64,000 nucleotides of DNA from Bacillus sp. AFS059628 (GCF_002571225.1 NZ_NVEC01000036.1:20385-84384), one strand, 5' to 3'. Positions 33,606-43,050 are shown, numbered from the stretch's first letter. Translations and numbers: made by a program. Notes: generated by a model from the sequence alone, not told the origin.

Positions 33606-33767
33606 CTAAATAGCTTTAGCAATTTCAACAAGTAATCGCATAAACAACGGTATCATTTGCACCACTATATAACCAATTCCTGCACGGCTTATTAAGGAGA
33701 ATCCCCGTTCCTGGCTACCTACCATAATAAACAAACCACCGCATAGCGCTACAACGGATGCAATTAG
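33606..33767 (-). pseudogene. Remnant of small conjugation-type membrane protein
   Basis: A 53-codon frame without a start codon reads ASVVALCGGLFIMVGSQERG, then FSLISRAGIGYIVVQMIPLF and a stop. It has two hydrophobic helices separated by a short polar turn. The pattern resembles the small VirB2/TrbC-like proteins of Gram-positive conjugation loci. It is cut at its 5' end by a stop. Confidence 0.35.
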
Positions 33768-33848
33768 TTAGGATACTACTTTAATCCAAAAGATAGTTAG
33801 CTCAAAACCAATTCCTTATAGTTTGTTTTATTTTTTTGAAAAAACCTC

Positions 33849-33892
33849 TTCATAAAAGAACATACATTCGCATATAATAAGAACTAACGTTC
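33849..33892 (+). promoter_or_regulatory. uvrX promoter with two LexA (DinR) boxes
   Basis: GAACTAACGTTC (33881-33892) is a perfect GAAC-N4-GTTC box. GAACATACATTC (33858-33869) is a near-match. TATAAT (33873-33878) lies between them with TTCATA 18 bases upstream. LexA binding would block the promoter until DNA damage. Confidence 0.8.
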
Positions 33893-33913
33893 TGTTATTT
33901 AGGGGGAATAACG

Positions 33914-35179
33914 GTGTATGACTATTCAATATTGCCAAATCGAATTGTTTTATGTGTAGATCTTCGTTCGTTTTATGCCAGCGTATCGTGCATCAAAATG
34001 AGATTAGACCCACTTCATACTAAATTGGCTGTAGTTGGTGATGTGAATAGGAGTGGGTCAATTGTTTTGGCTGCAACTCCACCATTAAAAGCATTAGGTG
34101 TTAAGAAAATGGCGAGATTGTATGAGATACCACGTCGTAAAGATATCCTTGTGGTAAATCCAATTATGAGTACTTACATAAAATGTTCTAATTTCATTAC
34201 TAAGTTGGCTCTACAATACGTGCCAATTGAGGATTTCCACCAATATTCCATCGATGAGTTCTTTATGGACATTACGGATAGTATTCATTTGTTTGCAAAC
34301 GATCCGTATGAGTTTGCATTGAAATTCAAACGAGAGATATATGCGAAGACGCGAATTGAATGCACGATAGGAATTGGTCCAAACCCTTTAATGAGCAAGG
34401 TTGCCTTAGATGTAGAAGCGAAGAAAACGAAAGATTGCATAGCATACTGGAAGTACGAAGATGTACCCATAAAATTATGGCCAATACGACCGCTGAGTAA
34501 GTTTTGGGGGATTTCGGGTAAAACAGAAGCGAAGTTAAACCGAAAAGGGATTCATTCAATCGGAGACTTGGCACAATATCCACTCAAATACTTAAAGCAA
34601 AGCTTTGGGGTCATTGGCGAAGAACTACACTTACATAGCAACGGCATTGATTTTAGCCGCATATCAGAAAAATACGTTCCAGCAACAACTTCTATTGGTA
34701 AAAGCCAAATACTTATGCGTGATTACACCATAGAGGAATTCCCAATTATTCTACTGGAACATATCGAGGAAGTTTGTTATCGAATGCGAAGGCAAAACAA
34801 ACTAGCTCAAACCATCCATTTTTCCATTAGTTACAGCAAAAATTACGCTGGTGGTTTCAGAAAAACTCACACTATGAACCGACCAACCAATTTAACAATG
34901 GATATTTACAAGATTTGTACATATTTTTTACACGAGTTTTATACTGGGGAACCCATTAGAACCATCAATGTTTCTTTAACTAACTTAATCAATGAAGGCG
35001 AAGAACAAATCTCACTATTCGATAATGTAATACAACGAGAAAAAGAAATGAAACTAACTAAAGTAATGGACGAAATACGCACTAAATTTGGTAAGAACAG
35101 CATATTACGAGGGATTTCGTATACAAATAGTGCAACAGCAAGATACAGAAACACATTGTTAGGGGGACATAAAGCATGA
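33914..35179 (+). CDS. uvrX: Y-family DNA polymerase, UvrX type
   Basis: A 421-residue error-prone polymerase. VDLRSFYAS (D16) and YSIDEFFMDI (D114, E115) are the catalytic metal sites, followed by a helix-hairpin-helix-type thumb (WGISGKTEAKLNRKGIHSIG) and the little-finger domain. It starts with GTG after GGGGG. Two LexA boxes precede it and yolD overlaps its stop, the standard SOS mutagenesis operon of Bacillus plasmids and phages. Translesion synthesis could help the element survive DNA damage or diversify. Confidence 0.92.
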   Translation: MYDYSILPNRIVLCVDLRSFYASVSCIKMRLDPLHTKLAVVGDVNRSGSIVLAATPPLKALGVKKMARLYEIPRRKDILVVNPIMSTYIKCSNFITKLALQYVPIEDFHQYSIDEFFMDITDSIHLFANDPYEFALKFKREIYAKTRIECTIGIGPNPLMSKVALDVEAKKTKDCIAYWKYEDVPIKLWPIRPLSKFWGISGKTEAKLNRKGIHSIGDLAQYPLKYLKQSFGVIGEELHLHSNGIDFSRISEKYVPATTSIGKSQILMRDYTIEEFPIILLEHIEEVCYRMRRQNKLAQTIHFSISYSKNYAGGFRKTHTMNRPTNLTMDIYKICTYFLHEFYTGEPIRTINVSLTNLINEGEEQISLFDNVIQREKEMKLTKVMDEIRTKFGKNSILRGISYTNSATARYRNTLLGGHKA

Positions 35180-35517
35180 ACAACGCTAATATGCCAAAAG
35201 GACGAGGAATGGTTAAATGGACTCCATTCGCAGCGATGCCAGAACAATTCGCAGGTATCCGTGAAATTGTTAAAGACAAGGCAAAAGTAGAACGCCCTAC
35301 ATTAACCCAGGAAGAACAAGAACGTATTGAGAATATGCTTTTATGTTCGCTACTTTCTGAAGAAGAAATATTGATTACATATTATGAAGATGGTTTTTTA
35401 CTTACTAACTATATGACTGTCGTGGATATTGATCCGCTGAATAAATCTATAATTTGTACGGATGCATTTTACAATAATATGACGTTGAAATTTATTGATA
35501 TTATTGATGCAAAATAA
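35176..35517 (+). CDS. yolD: YolD-like protein
   Basis: A 113-residue partner of UvrX-type polymerases. Its ATG overlaps the uvrX TGA by four bases (ATGA), so it is translationally coupled. The N-terminal GRGMVKWTPFAAMPEQF is the family signature. It is thought to modulate the polymerase as UmuD does UmuC; direct proof is lacking. LexA control is shared. Confidence 0.88.
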   Translation: MNNANMPKGRGMVKWTPFAAMPEQFAGIREIVKDKAKVERPTLTQEEQERIENMLLCSLLSEEEILITYYEDGFLLTNYMTVVDIDPLNKSIICTDAFYNNMTLKFIDIIDAK

Positions 35518-35687
35518 AAAACCGCTCACAATCGTGGCTCTTATTGTTACTTTACATACACATAAGCTTTATTTACAATTAAACAGATTTTATTTCACAT
35601 AAATATTATTATACTAATCTAAAGTTTCCATATTTACATTTTTTTCTTTTTATCTCATAATTTTAATTGGGGAAAGGGAGGAAAAAA

Positions 35688-37097
35688 ATGGTTCAAATCA
35701 AAGTAACACCTGAAATGCTAGAAGACGTCGCTAATCGTGCGAATAATACCAGAATCGCATTAGAATCTATACATAATAATCTATGTAATGAAATAGATCG
35801 TTTATGTTTTCAATGGATTGGTGCCTCTAATCAACAATTCATTCAAATGTTCAATGATGCGAGACCAAAAGCTTTTACAGCTATCAATTCAATTATACAA
35901 GTGGAAGAGGATTTGAAACGAATTGCCGAAAAATTCCGTACCACAGATGCTTCATATGACGGAAATCTTGAAGAAGGAGCAATGTGTGGTAAGTTAAATA
36001 GTGAGAAAAATGATGGATCTTTACGTGACAAGGTTTGGCATGGTCTCAAGGAAACTTATGAGGATCTTAGTAAAGTAAAAAATTCCGATGAGTCTTTATA
36101 TGATAAATTTAAACATGGTATCGATGTAGCTTATAAAGATGTGAATAAAATAAAAGACACTATAGATGATGAAATCGAATCTGCTTTTGAAAAAGCTGGA
36201 TTAGGTGTCCCCTATCACTTAAAAAAGGGAATGGGCGACGCTATAGGTGATGAATTATTAGGACTTGCAGATGCAGTTATCCATCCAATTGACACATTTA
36301 ATAACACGATTGAAGCCGTTTCTCACCCAGTCGAGACGTTCAATGCGATAAAACAAACAATTTCTGATTCTTGGAATCGTGATGTTACCAATGGTAACTC
36401 GTATAGTGGTGCAGAATGGTATGGAAGCGCGGCTGGTCATACTATATTGGCTGTTGGACAACTATTCGTAGGAACAAAAGGCGTGGATAAAATTGCAATG
36501 TTGAACCCTGGCACAAAATTAGCTGAGATTTCACGAACTGCTAATCAAAGCATGCAAGACGCTGCATCCTTATTCAATCGTAATCGCAATGAGTTTGCTT
36601 TAGCTGGTGGAAATAATATACGCTCTGCATTTGATACACCTGATTTTAGAAAAGCTGAAGATACTATTTTATCTGCTCAAAACATAGATAGATCAACTCA
36701 ATATAGTCCACGTGTATTTGATGGTGATTTAAAGCAACACGAAGACAAAGGTGGACATTTAATGGAAAAGCATGTTGAAATATCTAATGAAGCATTGGCT
36801 CAACGCTTAAAAGACGATCCCGATATCACAGGGTCTTCATCTTTTAATAATTTAGAAACAGCCCAAAAAATTGCTGATGAAGTGTTAACCAATCCTCGAA
36901 ATATACGTAAAATAGAAAGATGGTTAGATGATCCCTACAGCCCGCCAACTCTAGCGTTTAGGTATAGAGGTGATGAAGTTATTGGTCGATCTATTGTAAG
37001 AGGATCTGAAAATATTTTAGAGGTAACTAATGCTAAAATTATCTTAAAAAAAGACGGACAAGGAAGTTATATTCGAACAGGATATCCCGTAAGATAG
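35688..37097 (+). CDS. WXG100-domain toxin with RNase A-like (CdiA-type) C-terminus
   Basis: A 469-residue polymorphic toxin. Residues 1-95 form a WXG100 helical hairpin (CFQWIGASNQQF holds the W-x-G), used for type VII secretion. A linker of about 240 residues follows. The toxic end (about 345-469) has GGHLMEKHVE, ALAQRLKDDPDITGSSSF and IERWLDDPYSPPT, matching the Bacterial CdiA-CT RNase A-type fold (catalytic His in GGH and HVE). The start at 35688 follows GGGAGG. The immunity gene is 18 bases downstream. Export would need a host type VII system. Confidence 0.85.
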   Translation: MVQIKVTPEMLEDVANRANNTRIALESIHNNLCNEIDRLCFQWIGASNQQFIQMFNDARPKAFTAINSIIQVEEDLKRIAEKFRTTDASYDGNLEEGAMCGKLNSEKNDGSLRDKVWHGLKETYEDLSKVKNSDESLYDKFKHGIDVAYKDVNKIKDTIDDEIESAFEKAGLGVPYHLKKGMGDAIGDELLGLADAVIHPIDTFNNTIEAVSHPVETFNAIKQTISDSWNRDVTNGNSYSGAEWYGSAAGHTILAVGQLFVGTKGVDKIAMLNPGTKLAEISRTANQSMQDAASLFNRNRNEFALAGGNNIRSAFDTPDFRKAEDTILSAQNIDRSTQYSPRVFDGDLKQHEDKGGHLMEKHVEISNEALAQRLKDDPDITGSSSFNNLETAQKIADEVLTNPRNIRKIERWLDDPYSPPTLAFRYRGDEVIGRSIVRGSENILEVTNAKIILKKDGQGSYIRTGYPVR

Positions 37098-37115
37098 AAA
37101 TTTAGGAGGATACTT

Positions 37116-37415
37116 ATGAATGATAAAGATTATATGTATGAAGAAGTAAGTGATTTTTTAGACGGAACATTTCATCAAGATATGGGAACAGTAGAAAAAG
37201 CCTTAAATGAATTTATAGAAGAAGCTCACAAAGTGTGTATAGAAAATACTGTAAAGTACATAACTGAATTTTTAGAAAGTGATTTATCCACGCAAGAAAA
37301 AGAAGCGTTCATTGAATATTATACTGAAATTTATTTTCCTTCTTTAAAACTTAATCCTATAGAATGGCTTGAACAAACAGTTGAAACGTTAAAACAAGCA
37401 TTAAAAAATCATTAG
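37116..37415 (+). CDS. CdiI-type immunity protein for RNase toxin
   Basis: A 99-residue acidic, helical protein (DYMYEEVSDFLDGTFHQDMG, IEYYTEIYFPSLKL). It resembles the contact-dependent inhibition immunity proteins paired with RNase A-like toxins. TTAGGAGG precedes the ATG, 18 bases after the toxin stop. A GACCGCC/GGCGGTC terminator (37421-37447) closes the pair. Confidence 0.8.
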   Translation: MNDKDYMYEEVSDFLDGTFHQDMGTVEKALNEFIEEAHKVCIENTVKYITEFLESDLSTQEKEAFIEYYTEIYFPSLKLNPIEWLEQTVETLKQALKNH

Positions 37416-37420
37416 TAAAA

Positions 37421-37449
37421 ATCGACCGCCTGTAATAGGCGGTCTTTTC
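37421..37449 (+). terminator. Terminator of toxin-immunity pair
   Basis: GACCGCC-TGTAATA-GGCGGTC followed by TTTTCTT. Confidence 0.8.
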
Positions 37450-37457
37450 TTCGTATT

Positions 37458-37498
37458 ACATAACAAAGCCGTCCAATTAAGGGCGACTTTGTTATACA
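37458..37498 (-). terminator. Terminator of the phage late operon
   Basis: AACAAAGCCG and GCGACTTTGTT form a stem just after the amidase stop on the minus strand. Confidence 0.65.
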
Positions 37499-37503
37499 TC
37501 AAA

Positions 37504-38289
37504 CTATTCTTTTGTATAGAAGTATTTAAGCCCTTTAGCGTCTAACCATGCTGTTGCTCGATCTAGTTCATTACCTTGGCGGTAATTTGTCTCATATCTT
37601 ACTAGACCTTGCTTGTCCCCGCCAGAAATGATACGAGATTCATAACCTAGAGCATCCATCATTCCTAACATCTCAGGTACTAATGCTGTCCCAAATTCAT
37701 ACGTAACAACTTTGTTAAATTTATTCATGCTAATCGCCACCCCTTCATTATTTACACTTGATTGAATTGTTTTGCCAACAATAACCTCAGCTACCGCTTT
37801 AGCTGCCTTGTCAAAGTTAGCGCGATATTTTTGCATATCTGTTTCATTATCGATAAAGCAAATTTCAGGAAGTAATCCAGTCTTAGTTTTATTAATCCAA
37901 CCTAATTCAGTTGAAAACTTGATACCTCTGTCTTTTAATCCGAATGCATTAGCCATTGCTTTTGAAATCGCTGCCGCTAATTTTCTGTCACCATACTCCG
38001 GATGTAACCAAACTTCACAACCTGTACCTCCTGGAGTAGCGTTTAAATGAAATTGTGTGTCTACAGTGCTATCTTTCACGCGTAAATGATTGTTGGCTGC
38101 ATTACTCCAAACTGCGGTTTGTGTTGTTCCAACTTCATCAGAACAATTCACATACTTCCATCCAGCTACTTGTACATATTTAGCAACTGCGTCAAGAAAC
38201 CTTCTATCCTCCACATGTTCTTTCCCATAAATGCTATTTGCACCTTGTACGATAGAGTTGTGACCACCTGAACCAGCTAATTTACCCAT
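37504..38289 (-). CDS. Phage endolysin, N-acetylmuramoyl-L-alanine amidase
   Basis: A 261-residue Amidase_3 enzyme. The zinc ligands are His10 (SGGH), a glutamate in GKEHVEDR (24-27) and His81 (TQFHLNA); Glu142 in LLPEICFIDN is the catalytic residue. The C-terminal 75 residues (VTYEFGTALVPEMLGMMDAL onward) form the SPOR-like wall-binding domain known from B. cereus-group phage amidases. It has no signal peptide, so it needs the holin. It is the last gene of the late operon. Confidence 0.9.
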   Translation of the reverse strand: MGKLAGSGGHNSIVQGANSIYGKEHVEDRRFLDAVAKYVQVAGWKYVNCSDEVGTTQTAVWSNAANNHLRVKDSTVDTQFHLNATPGGTGCEVWLHPEYGDRKLAAAISKAMANAFGLKDRGIKFSTELGWINKTKTGLLPEICFIDNETDMQKYRANFDKAAKAVAEVIVGKTIQSSVNNEGVAISMNKFNKVVTYEFGTALVPEMLGMMDALGYESRIISGGDKQGLVRYETNYRQGNELDRATAWLDAKGLKYFYTKE

Positions 38290-38495
38290 TATTCAACATC
38301 TCCTTTTTGATTATCTTCATGATCAGACCAAATACCTAAAGCAATACCAACAGTAAATAAATAAGGTGCCAGCTCATCTAAGAAACTCTTAGCTTCCGGC
38401 ACACCAAACTTTGTAAATAAAAATCCAAGCAAAGAAAAAACCGCCAACCATGTTTTCCAGTTGCGGAATCGTTTTTTGATATTTTCTTTCGACAT
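38289..38495 (-). CDS. xhlB: Phage holin, phi-LC3/XhlB type
   Basis: A 68-residue protein with two transmembrane segments (about 12-30 and 38-57) and an acidic tail (DHEDNQKGD). FRNWKTWLAVFSLLGFL is the family start. The ATG at 38495 follows AAAGGTGG and lies one base after the stop of the haemolysin-type gene. Its stop overlaps the amidase start. It forms the membrane pore that releases the amidase. Confidence 0.85.
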   Translation of the reverse strand: MSKENIKKRFRNWKTWLAVFSLLGFLFTKFGVPEAKSFLDELAPYLFTVGIALGIWSDHEDNQKGDVE

Positions 38496-38496
38496 A

Positions 38497-38730
38497 TTAC
38501 ATGCCACCTTTCATTAGTAATCCAATTAGCGCTGTTACAATCGCCCCAATGATAATACGTAGTATCCATGTAGTATTGGCACTAATCTTTTCAAGCTGTT
38601 TATTGATATTTACAATGTCCTTCTCATTGACAGTAGTGCGTGTTTCTAAGCTACGAATGTCACGCTGCATATCCTTTTGATCTGATTTAATCTGGAGGAT
38701 CTCTTGCTTTAAATCTTGAATTTCTTGCAT
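38497..38730 (-). CDS. xhlA: Haemolysin XhlA-family protein
   Basis: A 77-residue protein. A coiled coil (about 1-48, QEIQDLKQEILQIKSDQKDM) is followed by a single C-terminal membrane helix (WILRIIIGAIVTALIGLLM). XhlA works with XhlB and the amidase in PBSX-type lysis. AAGGAGATG lies before the ATG. Confidence 0.88.
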   Translation of the reverse strand: MQEIQDLKQEILQIKSDQKDMQRDIRSLETRTTVNEKDIVNINKQLEKISANTTWILRIIIGAIVTALIGLLMKGGM

Positions 38731-38770
38731 TGGTTCATCTCCTTTTAGGCAATAAAAAAAGACCAGATAA

Positions 38771-39442
38771 TTACACCTGCTCTGTGTTCTCTAAATTCGC
38801 TATTCTACTATTTAAATCATCAATTTGTTCTCCCAAATCCGGAATGACTTGCTTAATTTTATTAATTTCATGTTCATAATCTGGTGTAGCTTGTATAGGT
38901 GCTGCAAATGCTATTGGCGCTTCTGTTTCATCAAGAGTTGGTGGCTTCTGATTTTTGATATCCTCGAGTTCTTTCTGAATATCAGCTAATTGTTGTTTTA
39001 TTTTTTCTAACTCTGAAGGTTCTTCTGGTTTTGGTTCTTCTGTTTTCGGTTCAACAGTTTTAACCCATTTACCGTCTTTAAATACTGGATCATAGATTAA
39101 ATCTGGACAAACTTCTAAAGTGCAATTTGCAGGAATGTCAGGCTCATAACCTATAATAACATCTTCCTCATATGGCACTTTAATAGTTTCGTACTCTACA
39201 TGTTCCATTACACAATCAGGACAATCATACTTACTGATTGGAAAATCCTCATCCTCTTGAGCAGGCTCATAAGTACCGTCCTCAATGGATTGATGAAGTT
39301 CACAAAGTTTCTCTTCTATGACAATTTCTTTTGGTTCTTCTCGGAAGAAAGTTTGTTTCTCATAAATCGGTTTCTCTTCAATCGGAATCATCACAGTAAA
39401 TTTACCTTCCTCGTTATAACAATAACCGTAGTATTTTGCCAT
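38771..39442 (-). CDS. Tail-fibre-associated hypothetical protein
   Basis: A 223-residue very acidic protein. The first 110 residues are beta-type with cysteines in KLCELHQ, DCPDCVMEH and ANCTLEVCPD that could bind a metal. The middle is a PE/PKTEE linker. A coiled coil (about 145-170) follows, and a second at the C-terminus ends in NLENTEQV. It lies between the BppU-type fibre and the lysis genes. It is likely a structural or assembly partner of the fibre; no family was recognised. Confidence 0.6.
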   Translation of the reverse strand: MAKYYGYCYNEEGKFTVMIPIEEKPIYEKQTFFREEPKEIVIEEKLCELHQSIEDGTYEPAQEDEDFPISKYDCPDCVMEHVEYETIKVPYEEDVIIGYEPDIPANCTLEVCPDLIYDPVFKDGKWVKTVEPKTEEPKPEEPSELEKIKQQLADIQKELEDIKNQKPPTLDETEAPIAFAAPIQATPDYEHEINKIKQVIPDLGEQIDDLNSRIANLENTEQV

Positions 39443-39454
39443 ATATTCCCCTCC

Positions 39455-40804
39455 TTAGTTGCAGACATAAGTAGCTAATATTCTATATCTCTTACCCGCT
39501 ATATCTAGGTGTATTTCTCCGTTGAACCTTATAAGGACCCTAGAAGGGGTACCATCTGTAGCAATTGCATCAAATGTATAAGAATCTACTGGTGTCATAT
39601 CTGATGGTAAAGTTGTTACAATTGCACTAGTTGAACCCGCGTTTCTCATAAGATCAAGACTTAATGTCACGGTGTTTCCTCTACGAGTAGCTAATTGCGG
39701 ATTAGAACTACCTGCTGTAGCATCAGCTGTCAAGGTTAGAGCAACTCGTCCATCTTTTGCTTTGGTGACAATATCATCATAGTTAGCCATCCTCACCCAC
39801 GGAGTCCAGCCATTAGTATCCCGTTTTCTTCGTACAAACCGTTCATTCAGAGTAGCATTGAGATAGGTAGCTTCCTGCATAACATATCCCGCTACACTAT
39901 GTTGTTGAACTTGTACATAGAATACACCCGACGAGTATGGAGCATTTAGTAATGCATTACCTACGTAGTATCCGGAGGTCTCAATAGTATTCAAATCTGT
40001 ACCAGTAGTTAAACTGATAGATCGTCCGCTAGGTTGTACAAAATTAGGATATATATCGGATTTTTTTACGAGGTTCGTCTCCCCAGTGATATCTGTAGGG
40101 TTAGTAAAAATAAGCCTTGAACCATTCCATGATAGGAAGGTCTTGCTGTTTCCTCTATCCCAAATATCAAGTCCTCCACCCGTTTTAGGAAACATTAGGA
40201 TGTCTGTACCAACGTCACCTTTAAAGTTAATACGAGATAGTTTATCCATAACGAGGTTACCCGTCATAGTACCACCTGTTTTTGGTAATGCACCATCCGC
40301 TTTCGCACCAGCTGCAATAATCCCATCAATATCTATACCTTCAAGCTTCTTACCCGCTTCAATAGCTTTTTGGATTACTGGAAATTCATTTGTAGACTTC
40401 ATCGCATCGTCAGACATTATCGATTCATCTACTGTAAATGCAAATTTACAGGTTTCAATTACTTTGTTATTTGGGAAAGTGAACCTCAATTGTGCAATGA
40501 CATTACCATAGGCAATCAGAGTTTGTGTACTTAAAACAACATAGTACTTACCCTGCATTTGATTTACGTTCTGTACATCTTGGAATACCCGCTTACAATC
40601 TGGCTTTAAAAACGCAATTTGCACGCTTGTCGCTGATGAAAAATCTGTTACTACTTTGTCGTGAGTAACATTGATTAATAGTTTGGCAGAGTTTAAATCA
40701 TTCTGGTAAAACCGGATGAGCTTTAGTTCCTCTTCTTTTATATTGAAAACCTTGTGTTGCATCGTATCAATTGTTATTTCTCTTATTTTAAGTATTTCTG
40801 CCAA
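39455..40804 (-). CDS. BppU-type baseplate/fibre protein with pyocin-knob-like end
   Basis: A 449-residue protein. The N-terminal 130 residues match the BppU domain (ITIDTMQHKVFN, FSSATSVQIAFLKPD), which docks on the baseplate. A trimerising middle has GGTMTGNLVMDKLSRINF. The C-terminal part has a pyocin-knob pattern (TIETSGYYVGNAL, NGWTPWVRM), usually for host carbohydrate binding. It starts with TTG after GAGGTG. This gene probably sets host range. Confidence 0.8.
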   Translation of the reverse strand: MAEILKIREITIDTMQHKVFNIKEEELKLIRFYQNDLNSAKLLINVTHDKVVTDFSSATSVQIAFLKPDCKRVFQDVQNVNQMQGKYYVVLSTQTLIAYGNVIAQLRFTFPNNKVIETCKFAFTVDESIMSDDAMKSTNEFPVIQKAIEAGKKLEGIDIDGIIAAGAKADGALPKTGGTMTGNLVMDKLSRINFKGDVGTDILMFPKTGGGLDIWDRGNSKTFLSWNGSRLIFTNPTDITGETNLVKKSDIYPNFVQPSGRSISLTTGTDLNTIETSGYYVGNALLNAPYSSGVFYVQVQQHSVAGYVMQEATYLNATLNERFVRRKRDTNGWTPWVRMANYDDIVTKAKDGRVALTLTADATAGSSNPQLATRRGNTVTLSLDLMRNAGSTSAIVTTLPSDMTPVDSYTFDAIATDGTPSRVLIRFNGEIHLDIAGKRYRILATYVCN

Positions 40805-40819
40805 ATCGACTCACCTCTT

Positions 40820-41089
40820 TTATTGTTGTGATACTTGCATTGCTTGTTGCTGTAAGTTAGTTAAACAATCAGAGCATACATTTAAAGCGCCTAGCTTATG
40901 CAAGTGAGCATTCTTTTTGCACAACTCACAAAATGTATCTGTTTTACGTAAATAAACCTGGTCATGATCTGAGAAAATCTCAACTACATCACCAGGTTTA
41001 ACGCCAATATCGGCTAATTTATCTAACGGTACTTTTACTGTCCCATCTTCAGAAATCGTTACTGTTACTCCTAAGTATTGATATGTCAT
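40820..41089 (-). CDS. AbrB-like domain protein with two CxxC motifs
   Basis: An 89-residue protein. Residues 1-52 fit the AbrB/SpoVT swapped-hairpin fold (VTISEDGTVKVPLDKLADIG, VKPGDVVEIF). The second half has CELCKKN and CSDCLTN, a likely zinc ribbon. AGGAGG precedes the ATG. It lies between the Tal and fibre genes in a morphogenesis operon, an odd place for a transcription factor. It may be a late regulator or a host AbrB mimic. Confidence 0.7.
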   Translation of the reverse strand: MTYQYLGVTVTISEDGTVKVPLDKLADIGVKPGDVVEIFSDHDQVYLRKTDTFCELCKKNAHLHKLGALNVCSDCLTNLQQQAMQVSQQ

Positions 41090-41098
41090 AAATACCTC

Positions 41099-43039
41099 CT
41101 ATATTGAAATGTTCATAAATGCCCATCCGTTTGTACCTATATGAAGATAAGCGCCCCATCCTTTACTTCCATTCATGTATTTGATAGTTCCTAAGGCGTC
41201 AGGACCGCCACCAGCAATATTTACTCCTTGTGTACTTACTTGAGTATTAAACGAAACTGCCCCACTAGTATTGAAGGTTATTCCGTTTGTTCCTCTTACA
41301 AATAAACGATCTCCTGATAAAATGTCCATATTACCAGAAGCATCTAAACGGATAAGGCTTGCAAAAGTACTTACTTGTCGAAATGAACGAAAATCTATAC
41401 CCATTTCACCCGTAATTGTTGTCTTGTTGTCTCCATATAGAAGGGCATCTCCACTTGAATAAAGATTTATTTTGCTTGGATAGTACGGGTCATCCGTAGA
41501 TGTTACTCCTTTAACTACCCCCATACTTGCCGCATAAGAAGTTCCTAGATTTTGTTGCGAAATTGCAAATGTTCCATCAGAAAACCTACTAGTATTAACA
41601 TTCTCATGAAGCAAAATTGTAGGTTGCATTCTTCCATCTTTATTCCAGTAGTACCCGAAATACATTCTTGTTAAATTCGATTCCATTAAGCGTATAAATT
41701 GTTTTTCGATATGAACGTAGTTAGATCCACTATCAGTGCGCAGTGTAGAACCTTTAATTTCTCCTGCTAAAATCCGTTCTGCCACAATACCTCTGCCTGT
41801 AATCGCGTTCCTAAAGGTCATTCCGCCATCAGTGCTTACACCTAATCCGGCACTATTCAAAACTACAACATAATTGGGATTATTCTTATCCTTCGCAATT
41901 AACCCTTGTGGTGTGATATCTAGTTCACTAGTTACGCCTAAAATCATACTAGTGACATTTGCAACTTCTACTGCCATCGCATTGATTGGGAGCTTTTCTC
42001 TCCCCTCTATCAAATCATTAATTGTTTTAGTGGCATGATCTAAATTAGACTGATACCTTTTGGTAATGTCTTGATTCCCAAAGGTCAATTGAACATCCAG
42101 TATATTCCCGCGCCAATCACGTAATACACTCCGATTTACAACACGTACTTCAGCATCCAATCCAATTCTTTCATCAATAAGAAATACCCGATCACCAAGT
42201 CCGCTCTGAGCAATCGGGTATTTCTGTTTCGTTAAATTGTGTATATCAGCAGTTACACTAATTTTTAAACTCTCGTTCACAATCTTTTTTAAACCGCTAT
42301 CCATTGTTGCAGATAATTTTATACGACCGTCTTTTAAAGGTGGAGCATGACGTACACCAATTCCAGGAATACTGGCAAGCGGTGATGTATACTCACGGAT
42401 CAATTTAGCGCCTTGCCATCCATCTTCTTCTGTGAAATCGCCATAACCTTTAGCGTGTGTCCAAAATCCTGATGCATCAACTTCTTGAACTATATTAGAA
42501 GCATTCAATCTATGGCGGTACATGACGTTTAAGTCAACTCCGATTTGCGGTTCAATGGTTACAACCTTGCCGAGCACCTTAAATTCTGCCCCATAACGAT
42601 TCAATGCATCTTTAAACATTTCAAGTCGGGTAGACCCACCACCAAATCCTTCCCATTGTAACGAGTTGTAACTTCCGTTTAATTGATAAACATATCCACT
42701 TCCATTAAAAATGGTTGCAAAACAGGCATTCGCAGTAAAAGATTGATTATATTCTTCATACACACGGCCACTGTCGAAGTCATCATAAAATTTTGGTACC
42801 GCTTTTATCTCAGCAGTTAACGTTTGCCCTTCTCCCTGTTTCTTCAGGTAAACAACTTTGTATTCCGTTTCATTATCATCGACTAAAGTCCACATTTCTG
42901 AGAGTCTATTAAGAAATGTCAAATTCACTTTATTGGGTGATATCTTTGCAGAAAACACACAATTCCCATTTAATTCTTCTTCAATTAAATAAGTTGTTTG
43001 TGTGATATACTCTATATTTTCTAAATCACGTACATACAT
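41099..43039 (-). CDS. Tail-associated lysin / baseplate hub (Tal, prophage endopeptidase tail)
   Basis: A 646-residue protein. The first 330 residues match the gp27/prophage-tail hub fold (MYVRDLENIEYITQTTYLIE, VYLKKQGEGQTLTAEIKAVP). The rest is beta-rich with repeated VSFNTQVSTQG-like strands and an Ig-type end. It caps the tail tube and contacts the wall. It lies directly after Dit. No clear protease or lysozyme active site is visible, so wall-cutting activity is uncertain. Confidence 0.85.
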   Translation of the reverse strand: MYVRDLENIEYITQTTYLIEEELNGNCVFSAKISPNKVNLTFLNRLSEMWTLVDDNETEYKVVYLKKQGEGQTLTAEIKAVPKFYDDFDSGRVYEEYNQSFTANACFATIFNGSGYVYQLNGSYNSLQWEGFGGGSTRLEMFKDALNRYGAEFKVLGKVVTIEPQIGVDLNVMYRHRLNASNIVQEVDASGFWTHAKGYGDFTEEDGWQGAKLIREYTSPLASIPGIGVRHAPPLKDGRIKLSATMDSGLKKIVNESLKISVTADIHNLTKQKYPIAQSGLGDRVFLIDERIGLDAEVRVVNRSVLRDWRGNILDVQLTFGNQDITKRYQSNLDHATKTINDLIEGREKLPINAMAVEVANVTSMILGVTSELDITPQGLIAKDKNNPNYVVVLNSAGLGVSTDGGMTFRNAITGRGIVAERILAGEIKGSTLRTDSGSNYVHIEKQFIRLMESNLTRMYFGYYWNKDGRMQPTILLHENVNTSRFSDGTFAISQQNLGTSYAASMGVVKGVTSTDDPYYPSKINLYSSGDALLYGDNKTTITGEMGIDFRSFRQVSTFASLIRLDASGNMDILSGDRLFVRGTNGITFNTSGAVSFNTQVSTQGVNIAGGGPDALGTIKYMNGSKGWGAYLHIGTNGWAFMNISI

Positions 43040-43050
43040 ATCAATTCACC

